Assembly: GCF_958298935.1 (NCBI RefSeq) | Contig: NC_084940.1 | Span: forward strand, 17,417,146-17,481,145 | From: Phragmites australis | Taxonomy: Eukaryota > Streptophyta > Magnoliopsida > Poales > Poaceae | Direction of reading: 5' to 3' | Length of the DNA: 64,000 bases | In this document: positions 10,660 to 27,279 of the stretch, in pieces | Position numbering within the stretch: position 1 is the stretch's first letter | Layout: each line of letters begins with the position of its first letter | Program-made: the position numbers and the translations under genes | The notes under the pieces: generated by a model | The model's database searches: none | The model's input: only the letters and a program-made list of their open reading frames with translations | Told to the model about the DNA's origin: nothing

Positions 10660-11110
10660 ACTAAGTCCTGGGAGGGGGTGCTCGGGGCTATGAACAGTGG
10701 TCCTCGAGTACCCGAGTTCCCCAATGATTTGCGAAGACCAAGTGCCGAGAAGAGAGTGCTCGAGGTCATGAACAGTGGCCCCCGAGCACCCAAGTCCCTC
10801 GACGACCAGAAAAACCGAGTACCGGGAAGGGTGTGCTCGAGGCTGCGAACAGTGGCCCCCGAGCACCCGAGTACCCCGAGGACCCAAGGAAGGTAGTTCT
10901 GGGAGAGAGGGCTCTGGGCTGCGAGCAGCGGCCCCCGAGCACTCGGTTCCCCGAGGATCGGACAGTCAATTTCGGGAGAGAGTGCTCGGGGCTGTGAATA
11001 GTGGCCCTCGAGCACTCGGTTCCCCGAGGACCAAGAAAGGGCATTTCCGGGAGAGAGTGCTCGGGGATGTGAACAGTGACCCCCGAGCACTCGATTCCCC
11101 GACGGCCCAA
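10660..11110 (+). repeat. tandem array, about six units of 71-79 bp, in the solo LTR
   Basis: Each unit begins near gtgctcggggct.tgaacagtgg, continues with cccgagcactcggttccccgagga and ends with a gaccaag..ccgggagaga segment. Units start near 10678, 10756, 10832, 10910, 10981 and 11057. Within a unit GTGCTCGG and CCGAGCAC are inverted, so single strands could fold. The array recurs in the copy at 46395-47824. Confidence 0.85.
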
Positions 11111-12094
11111 GAAGTCCTTCGCCGGCGGCCCCCACAGGGGTCCAGCGGTGAGGTGTCAGCCAGTGAAAGGCCCGATGCCGCATTTAAGAGGGCGCGTGGC
11201 CTGTTGTCACGTCCCGAAATCCATAATTGTGTGTTTTAATCCTAAAACATGCAAATTTCAGCTTCATGTTCCAGTTTGGGTCACTGGAGCACTTCACTTT
11301 GAGTCAATGAGGTGGGAGAAGGAAAAACTAAGAGAAATAAAGGAGCTGGAAGCAAGTCTGAACTTTCCTCTAGGTAAATGGGGCCCACTTGGGTGGAAAA
11401 TATCTCTCTATAAGTGGGCAACAGCTCTCTCTCCCCTCAAACCTGCCCATACGTACTCCTCACCCACTCCACCACATAAGGCTTTTTGAGGAAGCAAGTT
11501 GGAGTTGGCTGTCTCTCTCACTCTCTCTCTTAGGCTCCCTTTTTCCCCTTTTGGATCCCTACCTCTGGGAGCAAGATCAAGGTACGTATGTGGTACTCAC
11601 GAGACCACCAGCTCAAGGACTACTCGTCCATCCAATTCATTTTCAGTTTCCCCGAAGGAATTCGAGCTGGTTCTAAACTTGTTTGGTGTTCTTTGGGAGA
11701 AGCAAGGAAGCAGCAGTTTTTCCTCTCTTCTCCAAGCCATTTTCCGTCGTTTCCTCCTTCAACTGGCGGTCACCAACCTCAGCAAAGGACCTTAGGTGAG
11801 TCTGCTAGGCTCCCATGGCAAGTATGCTCATTTTTGGTTGGATAGATCTTGAATCTGGAACTAGGGCTGCAAAGTTCTTAAAGTTCTACAGTCTGGGAAC
11901 AAATGAGGATTTATGTGGATTTGAGTTAGGAATCATGTTGCTAGGCGGTTGAACAAAGTCTAGACCCTGTACACCCTTCTAGGCATTTTTTTTTTACTTT
12001 TGATTTAGAGAGACTCCCAGGTTAGTTTAGCCAGTTTTTCCCTTCGTAATGGCTGCTGTTCTGGAGCTGCGCGAGGCTGATTTTACTGTAGCGC

Positions 12095-12715
12095 CGAGTA
12101 CTGTTCACACGAGCACGGGGGCACTGTTCACCCGAGCACCCTGATACTGTTCACCCGACGACCCCCGGTACTGTTCACCCGACGACCCCGGGTACTGTTC
12201 ACCCGAGCACCCCGAGCACCCCTGTACTGTTCACCCCGAGCACCCCGAGCACGGTCGACCCCGAGGACCCCCGGGTACTGTTCACCGAACACCCCCGGGT
12301 ACTGTTCACCCGACGACCCCCGGGTACTGTTCACCCGAGCACCCGAGCACCCCCTGTTCTGTTCACCCCGAGCACCCCGAGCACGGTCGATCCCGAGGAC
12401 CCCCGTTACTGTTCACCCGAGCACCCCCGGGTACTGTTCACCCGACGACCCCCGGGTACTGTTCACCCGAGCACCCCGAGCACCCCTGTACTGTTCACCC
12501 CGAGCACCCCGAGCACGGTCGACCCCGAGGACCCCCGGGTACTGTTCACCGAGCACCCCCGGGTACTGTTCACCCGACGACCCCCGGGTACTGTTCACCC
12601 GAGCACCCCGAGCACCCCCTGTACTGTTCACCCCGAGCACCCGAGCACGGTCGATCCCGAACTGTTCACCCCCGGGTACCCCCGTGAGTACTGTTCATCC
12701 CGGGCACCCGAGCAC
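12095..12715. repeat. higher-order tandem array with 132-bp period
   Basis: Short monomers of the form gtactgttcacccgagcaccc are grouped into a larger unit. The landmark gcacggtcga occurs at 12249, 12381, 12513 and 12645, exactly 132 bp apart each time. Other monomer variants (cccgacgacccccgg, gtcgaccccgaggacccccg) recur with the same period. Any open frame here, such as the Gly/Arg/Val-rich minus-strand frames at 12128-12334 and 12413-12640, is a by-product of the repeat. Confidence 0.92.
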
Positions 12716-14581
12716 GGTTTATCAGGCTTTCCTGATAGCTGATAGCTTGTAAAATTCGTAGTTAATTCGTAGGAACTCCAAACTTTTTGAGACCACTTGG
12801 AAAATTCTGGTTTGGTCAGTACGATCTTGGAATAATATTGTCATGTATTGTGGAGCATATTTTTCTTACATGGTCGCATTTCATACATGCTCATTACATT
12901 GCACGCGTTGCTCTCTGTAGTGAACGCCGATCCGTCGATCCCGGAGGCCGTGGGCGATCGTGAGGCGTCCCACCTTTCTGATCCAGGGCAGCAAGGCAAG
13001 CATCGTTCATATTGCACCGTGTCTACTTGAAATTTTAATATGTTATCTACGCTTATGTATACATTGCATGTGTCGGGTACTGAGTTGGGTAGAACCTATG
13101 CCGATGCATTATCCCATTTCGGTCACGTGTCATGTGTTGTTCCTAGGAGCCTAGTGGTGTCATCGAGGTCTAATTTTAGTTCGCTATGCTTAGTGGTACT
13201 TAGGCTTTCCGGTGGAAGTCGACGGCGGCGTCCACCGTTGTCGCGAGCCTAGGACTTATTATTTGTTCGCACTTATGGTTGGGTTGATGATGAGTCGGTT
13301 TGGTGAGTGGTGAGTTGAGACGAGGTGTGGGCGGTGTTAGGGGTGTCATCTGCTCACGAGGAGTCCTCAGGCAGTTCGGGGAGGGAACCCGGACACCGTA
13401 GACCGCTTGCACCGGTTAAGCACCGATCATCGGTGTAGTCGGCTTTAGCACATACCTTACTCACCACATGCTGATATAATGGTAGGCGAGCCGATTACTT
13501 TCGCAGACGTGGTCATGTGGGCCTCGTCATAGACGGTGTGAGTCCGGTTTGAGTCCGGGCTTTTAGCGGTATTAGTTTGCTCGGGGAGTAGTTCTAATAC
13601 CGCCGTGCCGAGCTATGGTTGATCCACATGGTTGGGCCTGGTTGGGAAAGGTTGTCACGGGTACCCCCTTGTGCGCATCTTAGCGGGTGGCACAAGCCGT
13701 ATGGTCCCTGTGTCGTGTGGGTCCAGGAGTATCCCCCTGCAGGGTGTAAAATCAGTTCGAGCTGCCGCGCTCTCGGTTATGAGCATCGCTATCGCTTATC
13801 TCCACCGAGCGACCATATTTTGGTCGTAGAGTTTCGATGTGGGTTGTGGCGTGGTTGGATTGGGGTGGTTTGGTCGGTATGTGGTTGGTGGTTTGGTGGG
13901 AATGGTTTGCTTTTATACACTTGTTGTTATATATCTGTTTTGATCAGTTGGTTGGCGGGGTTTGAGTCGGTGGTTGGTTAAGTCAGTTGCTTACACCTAG
14001 AGTCTAGGTTGCTTACCGCTTAATGAACTTAAACATGTCTTAATCCTTGCTACAGCTTTAAATGCATGATCCTTGGAGTCGAGAATATATATACTCATAC
14101 TGTGTAAGACTTGCTAGTACCTTCGTACTAAGGGTGCTGCCCTTAAGTTGCTTCCAGGTTCGCAGGTCGGCGAAGAAGAGGCAGTGTTCGGCTACTTTGT
14201 GCCTGCCGATCAGGGTGGCGGGCAGGAGTAGCACCTTCTACTCCGAACTCTGGCGCTTTTGGTATGGAGCCTAAGGGCATACGGCTCCATACTCTTTTGT
14301 TGTATAGGTTTTTCTTCCGCTGCATAGTAGTTGTTGTTGTTCCTCTTTTGTTGTAAATTGTGGAAGCAGTTGCTTGTTTAACAATGGTAATCCAGTTTAA
14401 TTATTTGCTCTCTATTAAACTGTGTTGTGATATTTGAGTTGGAAGGCATGTGTTCCGATCCTGGGCACAAAACACGTGCCGGGACTACCGGAATGGTATT
14501 CTGGTTAATCGTCGAGGTTGTGATTATGACTAATGATCATCCTGATGATTAATTAGAATACTATTTGGACGGTTCCTCACA
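12716..14581. other. non-coding 3' half of the nested solo LTR
   Basis: No domain recognised in any frame. Includes Gly/Trp-rich low-complexity sequence near 13840-13980 (ggttggtggtttggt..). Confidence 0.5.
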
Positions 14582-15891
14582 CCTGTCACTTCCAACTGCT
14601 CCTGCCACGCTCGGTGCCAGTCCCTGCCACGTTCTGGTAGGGGGGCGTGGGGACATTTAATGCACGGGTCCCATCCCGCGGCATCCGGCGCACCTCGGGA
14701 TAGCATCACGAGGCCCAAGGCGCCCCGCCTGCCACCTTGCTGTGTCAGGCAAACAAGACCGGGCGGGCAAGCCGGGCCACTCTATGGCTGCCCGGTGGGC
14801 CCTCTCCGCGGCACCCGTTGCAGAGCGCATCATGATGACCGAGACTGGGCGGGGAGCGCGTTTTCAACCCCGCCGTCACTTCGCATAGCAGCCCATGATG
14901 GCTGCTTTTCCATTTATGGCGCCTTGGAACTCGTGCCCTCCCTTTCAGGGCACGCTACCACCGACGAGTATTTAAGAGAGCCGATGGGCATGGACAAGAA
15001 CATATTCTGAGAGACTAATAGGCAAAGACTCTGAGACACTCCGACTCTCGGACGAAGATCCAAGACAAAGGTTTAGGACAAGCACAGAAGCTGAGATCAC
15101 CGAAGAACAATGAGCCCGAAGCTCTAGGATAGACAAACATTAATGTAACTAGCAACATCCCTAAGAGACATTCTCAGGGCATTTATAGCATCCACACAGG
15201 AGTAGGGTATTACGCTCAGTGCGGCCCGAACCTGTCTAAAATCCTCCAGAGCATTTACTGCATTCTGCATCCGATCATTTCATCCCACCTGCCATCGCAT
15301 TTACACCCATTTATTTCTCCCGCAAACAGATTCAGAATCATCCCCCCGGCCGAATCTCAAAGGGGGTCCCTCCGGATCCCTGCTTTAGGAGTTCACCCTC
15401 CGACAACGGCATATAACCGGACCTAACTTTCCAAAAAGGGCAAACTTTGCCCACTCACACGCTAAGAAAACACACACAACCCATGCTAGTTGTTTTGACT
15501 GAACCATAGTTTATCCTTGACTGTGGACACAGCTATCTGAATAATTTTACCTCCACAGAGTGGTATACTTTACGCACAAGCTTAGTTTGGTAACATACCA
15601 CCGTCGTGGCAGTGAGACTCAACAAAGCCATTACCCACAGCAGCAGCATCACACTAGCTGCCTACGGGAGCTAACCAGGGGTTCATGACCTTAAAATTAG
15701 GCCTCCAACCGGGTCGCCAAACCTGCACCACCTGCACTTGCTCCATAGCCTCCCGTTGTACACCTGCTTCCAGACAACAGTAGACTAACTGGCGGAGTTT
15801 AGGCTAAGCCCTGTCCATACAGGGTCCAGTGGCTTTACTGTAAAGACTACATAGATGTCACATGAACTCGGTCCTTAAGTGAGCCAAGACA

Positions 15892-15990
15892 AACATCTCC
15901 ACATGGAGCCTGCCACACAGGCAGTACTCCTCACGAAGCCTGCCACACAGGCAGTACTCCTCACGAAGCCTGCCACATAGGCAGCACTTC
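15892..15990. repeat. three direct copies of a 30-bp unit
   Basis: The unit agcctgccaca.aggcagtactcctcacga occurs three times in a row in the LTR of the minus-strand gypsy element. The third copy is slightly diverged. Confidence 0.85.
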
Positions 15991-16925
15991 AACTCCCAAG
16001 GCGTTGCCAATGGTACATTGATTTGCCCCAGCTCTAACCCGATATTGGTTGTTATCATTATCAGACAAGGCCTTTCCCATCCCACAACTCACACACACCA
16101 AGCACCAAGTTTTACACATTTTGAAAGGCTAAACATGATTAAGTATGAAACACCGGTAAAGATTATCATCCTAAGCATACTAGTAGCAATGTAATCGTCT
16201 AAGCATAAGTAAAGTAGCTAATACGAAAGTTCTATGTTTGCCAAGAGGGTATACAAGTTGATCACAAAAAGGCTGGCTAATCTACATTAGGTCATAACTA
16301 GATCAGCAGTTTAAAATAGGCCAACACGTAATACTTCATGCATTTAATCGGTGGAAAACGGCTCCTACGTGTTGTGATGATAAAACTGGGTTCAATATGA
16401 TTAAAGGGAAACAGATTAATACTTGCCTTCATTGAAGTCCTCGAAAGGGTCCTGCTCGAACTCCTGCATTCTCGGCTCCTCCTCCTCCATGAACTATCTG
16501 GTTTCTAAACAGGGCATGCAACGAAGCAAACACACAATTAAAGTCAAATAAAATATAAATAATATTTAAATAAATAAGAAATTGATATGAAGAGATATAG
16601 TTTGAATTTAGATGAATATTAGTGGAAGAATCATCAAAATCGGAGTTAAAACAGAGGAAATACGGGCTTTGGAAGTTGTTCATAATTAAATAGAGAAAAA
16701 GAAAAGGGGAATATTCCCGGAATATTCTTTGAAAAATATGATTTTTGGGAAATTGAGAATGGCTGTTCATGTAGACTTGGCTTTGGTGTATGGGATTTAG
16801 GTGATGGGCCGTATTCTGGGCCGAGGCGGCGCATTCCCAGCCTGAGGGTCTGTAACGGCGGGGACGATGGTGTTAGTGGTTGGGCCCACATGTCAGTACA
16901 CATCGAAAGGGAGATGACGGCGACA

Positions 16926-18044
16926 GTGTGGCGCTACTCTCATATGTTAAAGGCATTAGCACAACAAAGTATGCGTTTGTTCATTCAGAGCACCTTGCTA
17001 GAAGAATCAAAACTAGAATGGCGCACATAATTCATTTAAAGAAAACAAGAGTTATATGGAAGGATTGTAAGAATAAAACTAAAGCTTCAATCTGATATGA
17101 TTATGTGCAATAACCCATGGAAATCAAGTCATCAATAAAACAAACATAAGAGTTCCATGGTCAAGTTGCAGTTTGCATCCAACAAAACTGGAATCAATTC
17201 GTTGACAATTAGAGGCAATTGTGGCAAGAAGTTTGTGCTTATAGTTTAAGGATGAAAAAACTATCTGTTTACAAGTGAAACATGAACATGTTCGGTATTT
17301 GATTTGTCATTCTATTGTCTATTCTTTTAGAGGAAACATAAGCTTACAAGTGAAACATAGACATGTTCAATATTTGACTCTCCATTCTATTGTCTATCTA
17401 AAATAGGGATCAAAATGTGAGTTGCCTAGAATTTTTGATGGTACGTGAAGTGAACGATGCCTAAGTATTTTTGAACCAACTAACATAGTATGATTCCAAA
17501 ACGAGAATCAAAGCACAATCATCATATGATTGCAGCAGTAGTCACTAAAATCTAGCAAAATCAAACACCGAACATTGTGAATCGTATATTTGAGGCGCAT
17601 TTAAGATGGGGGTTGCATACAGACCTGAAGAAGGGGGATCGGTTTCATCGGTGTTTTAGATCTACTGCGCCGCCGGTGAGGTGGAGTCGAAGACGGAATT
17701 AACAGACCTTGGAGGTGATGAAGAACAGCTGAAGCAATCGATTTTGTTGGTGTTTTGGATCTATAGCACCTCGACCGAGGTGGAGCCGGAGACAGAATTA
17801 GGGAGATACGGAGAGGACGAAAAAGCTGATAGTCTGCAAAGCATAATCAAATCGTAAACATAAGTGAGTTGCACACCTCAGGGTGGGTCTGCAAACGATG
17901 AATAATAGATAGAATCGACATGTACCTCTCACAACCGTGTAATTGCTAAAAAAAGTTCTGTGGCACCACCCCGCCAATTTGGTTGATCTCTGCCACGGTG
18001 GCAATCACAAGATGATTTAATGCTCATAGTCTTGTGATGGTAGT
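16926..18044. other. intergenic DNA upstream of the LACS gene
   Basis: AT-rich and without a convincing gene. It contains a direct repeat of about 55 bp (acaagtgaaacat..acatgttc..tatttga.. attctattgtctat) near 17270-17323 and 17345-17398. A second, more diverged direct repeat (ggtgttttagatcta..ggtggagtcgaagacggaatta) lies near 17650-17702 and 17748-17801. Confidence 0.5.
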
Positions 18045-18391
18045 GGGTGCGTTTGGATCTAGGGAGCTCCGATACAGGTCGATTTATGGAGCAAGGCTGG
18101 GTAATGGAGTGAAGAATGGCAGAGGAAGCAGGCGGCGTGGAGAGCGAGAAAGCAGCAAGCTGTTGAAGGTGGAGCTCGTTTCGGGTGGGGTTTGTTCTGC
18201 GGTGATTTTTTCCACGCGAGCACGATTGTGCCATCGAAGGCGAGCGGAATCGGCTCTCCCTCGGAAGAGAGATTTTTCTGGCCGAGCCAGGCGATGTAGC
18301 TCTCAAAAGCAAGATTTTTTTTATCGGTTCCAAACACCCAGCCTTGCCTAGAAAGGCTAGAATATTTCCTGCCTGAAATCCAAACGCACCA
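18045..18391. mobile_element. MITE-like element with GGTGCGTTTGGAT terminal inverted repeats
   Basis: The left end ggtgcgtttggatct (from about 18047) pairs with the right end aatccaaacgcacc (to 18390). A second inner inverted pair is caaggctgggt (18091-18101) with acccagccttg (18336-18346). The element is about 345 bp, GC-richer than its flanks, and has no transposase. I could not find a clear target duplication, so the superfamily is undecided. It lies about 0.35 kb upstream of the presumed LACS promoter. Confidence 0.6.
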
Positions 18392-18724
18392 GCTTTATTT
18401 TGTTCCCTTTTTAATTTCTCTCCCGATTTTCATACATTTTATTTTTCCTCATCTCTAACAACCTCATTCGAAAGGATTCGTAAAGGAAAATAAAAAAGAA
18501 TCCTAAAATAGAGAAATAGAAAAGAGAATTCTTTTATAAAAATAATCATAAAAAACGGTTAAACATTGAAGTGAATAAAAATTTCTTTAAAAAGGTAATG
18601 AGACACCAAAGTAAAACAGTTGGAAATGGTGTAAGGTAGAGAGAGCGGCGGGTTTGCACCAGACGTATGTCCCGTGGCAGTTCTTGCTGATGCTTTTTTA
18701 CGGTTCCCAAAAACCCACGCGTCC

Positions 18725-18734
18725 GCCACGTGGC
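18725..18734. promoter_or_regulatory. G-box palindrome upstream of LACS exon 1
   Basis: GCCACGTGGC is a perfect palindrome around CACGTG, the core G-box recognised by plant bZIP and bHLH factors. It lies just upstream of the GC-rich sequence that I take for the non-coding first exon. Activity is inferred from motif and position only. Confidence 0.45.
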
Positions 18735-18968
18735 ATAACTGTTCCCGAGCCCACCCTCGCACGCGCCTAGGCCTTTCCTCCCGTGTCCTTCGAGAAGCTG
18801 GCAGGTACGGCACTACCAAGAGGCTACCGGAAAGCAAGGGGACGACCAGGGGAAGGACCATCTCCAAAACCTGCAAACCTCTTCGAGCCACCGATCGATC
18901 GCCGATCCGGCCGCGGCAGCGTGATCTCGACGCGGGTGCCGACCGCGCACTTCGCCGATTCCTCTCTG
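18735..18968 (+). other. probable non-coding exon 1 (5'UTR) of the LACS gene
   Basis: A GC-rich stretch on a gene-sized scale ends in cctctctg followed by gtaact (donor at 18969). The next possible acceptors, acag at 21171-21174 or tatag at 21188-21192, lie just before the start codon at 21201. The transcription start is not visible. If the acceptor at 21174 is used, a five-codon upstream ORF (atg at 21178 to tag at 21192) would precede the main start. Confidence 0.5.
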
Positions 18969-19762
18969 GTAACTCCTCTCCATCCCTCCCGGACTGAGCC
19001 CGCGGCGCTGTCCAGATCCAGGCTCAAATTGCTTCTTTCCTTTTTGCTGCAACAAGCTCGATGGGTTGTTCGTTCTGTTCCGCGGAATCTTTTTTTTCCC
19101 TTCTTGGCTGCGAGCGTTCAAATCCGAATCTTTTTTTGTTGGATGGCTAGCCGATTCCGTCCACTTCGTTGTGGATTTGTTTGATCTGCGCCGGAGTACT
19201 AGTAATTGCAGTTTATTTTCCTTTTTTTGTGAAATTCATGCCCTGCGCATACTGGACCATGTAAACTGTTACCCCCAAATCGGCATCATTAGATCAGATG
19301 CCTCTTTCTCAAGTGGTCCATTTCTTGGCTGCTATATATATATGGTTGAGGTCATCGCATGACTTTCCAAATGAAACAAATCTTTTTCTCAATTGAATTG
19401 GCATTTTCTTCCTTAGCTATATCTGTGAATTGAATCCCCTTGCATCTTCCTAGTAGGTTTGTGCAAATCAGTGGTCAACTTAGTTGCTTCTCCTTAAAGC
19501 AAGCCGCAACTTTCCAAGTTTGTTTTGGCTTTTGTACCATTTCAGCCATTGACTTGCCAAAGTACGCGATTATAAAGCAGAAAATGAAAGCAACCATAGA
19601 AAACAATATCTACAAGCGACTACTGTACCTTTTGGCAGATTATGTGATCTAAACATTTGGTCGTATTGTTTTCATGAAGAAATTATATTGCCTTTGGACT
19701 TGAGTGATATGATTAATAAGCTGGTGGGCATATGAACTAAAAACTTCCAACCATTTATTAAT

Positions 19763-20794
19763 GGAAGAAGTCCAATTTACACTCTCCAACTGTCACAGAA
19801 GTTCGATTTTCAAGCCTGAATTACAAAAACAGACATCCTACAACCCTCAAGTGATGAAACCAGACAAAATATCCCCCCCTCCCCGCATCCAAACCACTCT
19901 GATTTCATTACGTGTTACCACAACGTGGTAGTGATTTTTACTAAATGGGAGTGATTTTGGGTTGAAAATCGGATTTCTGTGGCAGTAGGAGGGTGTAAAC
20001 CTAAATACTTCTACTTGCTATCTACCCTAGATTTAAACCTAAATATAACCTATCTAGCTTGGTTGAAAAAAAAAGAAAAAAACTTACCGCACGGCCGAAG
20101 CTGGTCCAACCTTGGCCGCTGCCGACCTCCCACCCGCCGCCTCTCTCTCTCTTCTCCCCCGTTGCCTCTCTCCCCTCCTCTCCCTTGCCGCCTCCCTATT
20201 CTTCTCCAGTTGGTGCCGACGAGACCTCTCTTTTCTCTGTGAGGAAGAATACCCAGTTGGTTCGGACCGGTTAAAACAATCGCGCCTGTCGGCATCTGGG
20301 CTGCCGACAGGGTCGGGCATCTCGGCCAGCAGGCGACTGATAGGGCTTATCAGCCTGCCAGCTGCCGACTGGGACGCGTGGCCTCAAGTCGGTCGCTCAA
20401 CTGCCTATCGACGTGGATCCGTCCCAGTCAATGTGGATCCGACGTGGCAACCCTAGTCAGCCGGCCCTCTGCCGGTAGGCGCCTATCGGCAGTCCACGTG
20501 CCGATATGTGTCTAGTTACCTATTTTTGCAATTATTCAAACAGTGCACCCATTTTTGCAATTATTTTTTTAGGAAGAAATCCGATTTACACCCTCCAACT
20601 GCCATAGAAGTCTGATTTTCAACTCTGAACCACTGCCACGTCATGCTGACATGTACTGAAACCGGAGTGGTTTGGGTGCGGGGGTTATTTTGTCCGGTTT
20701 CGTCACTTGGGGGTTGTAGGATGTCTAGTTTTGTATTTCAGGCTTGAAAATCGTACTTCTATGATAGTTGGAGGGTGTAAATCGGACTTCTTCC
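19763..20794. mobile_element. compound MITE / MULE-like insertion in the LACS 5'UTR intron
   Basis: The outer ends are a long imperfect inverted repeat of about 160 bp (left from ggaagaagtccaatttacac, right ending cggacttcttcc). They are flanked by an exact 9-bp duplication TTTATTAAT (19754-19762 and 20795-20803), the length expected for Mutator-type insertion. Each end is itself a short element with its own inverted repeat: the left one appears to run to about 20005 (..ggagggtgtaaacc), the right one starts near 20572 (aggaagaaatccgatttac). About 560 bp of GC-rich sequence lies between. The enclosed open frames are Arg/Gly- or Ser/Leu/Pro-rich and show no domain. Confidence 0.85.
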
Positions 20795-21200
20795 TTTATT
20801 AATCCATTGCACTTTAGGAGGTTTTTGCTTTGACAGAGTACTACTTTTTAGTTTGTGCCGCACTGATGCCAAACAGATTGATCAAACATTGTATGATTTT
20901 GATAAGTCAATGAACAGTTTTTTCATCTTCTATGACCATAATATTATCCATTGTCCAGTTTTTTTTACTTTCCATTATGGTGCCTAGTGTGACCCACGGG
21001 AATTGTTCTTTATTGTTGGATCACCCCCCAGTGTTGCACTAACTGTTCTTGATATTCATCTCTTATTCTAGGCAGTTATGCATTCAGTTGAGCACACCAA
21101 AGTTATTACTTTACAACATATTAACATGCAAAACCATATGTTTACTTTTATGTAGTGAAATTGTTGAGTTACAGTCCATGCTCCAGATATAGCAGAAGCC

Positions 21201-27279
<6,079 letters not shown>

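Larger units (their letters stand above)
11205..14581 (+). mobile_element. solo LTR (TGTCACGTCCC...CCTCACA) nested in another solo LTR
   Basis: The element runs from TGTCACGTCCCGAAATCC (11205) to GGTTCCTCACA (14581) and is flanked by an exact 5-bp duplication CCTGT (11200-11204 and 14582-14586). The uninterrupted solo LTR at 46395-47824 shows the empty site (ggcctgtcacttccaactgc), proving the boundaries. At 3377 bp with no gag or pol it is a long solo LTR. It contains a 132-bp-period repeat array (12100-12715) and landmarks near 14130 that resemble the long-LTR family at 1-1974. Confidence 0.93.
10557..15405 (+). mobile_element. solo LTR (TGTCGG...CCGACA) interrupted by a second solo LTR
   Basis: Ends are inverted TGTCGG (10557) and CCGACA (15405), flanked by an exact 5-bp duplication ACGGC (10552-10556 and 15406-15410). 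Without the 3377-bp insert and its target duplication the LTR is about 1.47 kb, close to the uninterrupted copy at 46395-47824 (1430 bp). The right part has a TATA-like tatttaag at 14970 and the 3' block aggagtagggtattacgctc at about 15191-15210, also in the other copy. No internal region lies between the LTR ends, so this is a solo LTR left by LTR-LTR recombination. Confidence 0.92.
9904..16925 (-). mobile_element. 5' LTR of the minus-strand gypsy element, split by nested solo LTRs
   Basis: Sequence on both sides of the insert (9904-10556 and 15411 to about 16925) follows the landmark order of the solo LTRs at 32649 and 54672 in the same orientation: a start resembling taacacgtccgggt near 9906, gtacaaaagtactcagcaagcctcaac near 10300, and further out aatatgattaaagg..aatacttgccttcat near 16396. 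Excluding the insertion the LTR is about 2.2 kb. The outer end is not clean; I place it near 16925 where similarity to LTR-like sequence stops. No target duplication was found. Confidence 0.55.

Noticed and set aside
10567..11239. Several long overlapping ORFs on both strands
   Set aside because: Explained by the 71-79 bp tandem repeat in the solo LTR; the same frames appear over 46359-46918.
12128..12640. Minus-strand ORFs of repeated VNSTRGSSGEQYPGVLG-like peptides
   Set aside because: They are translations of the 132-bp tandem array in a non-coding LTR.
20112..20456. 114-codon plus-strand ORF in the LACS 5'UTR intron
   Set aside because: CT-rich low-complexity translation inside the compound MITE insertion; no domain.
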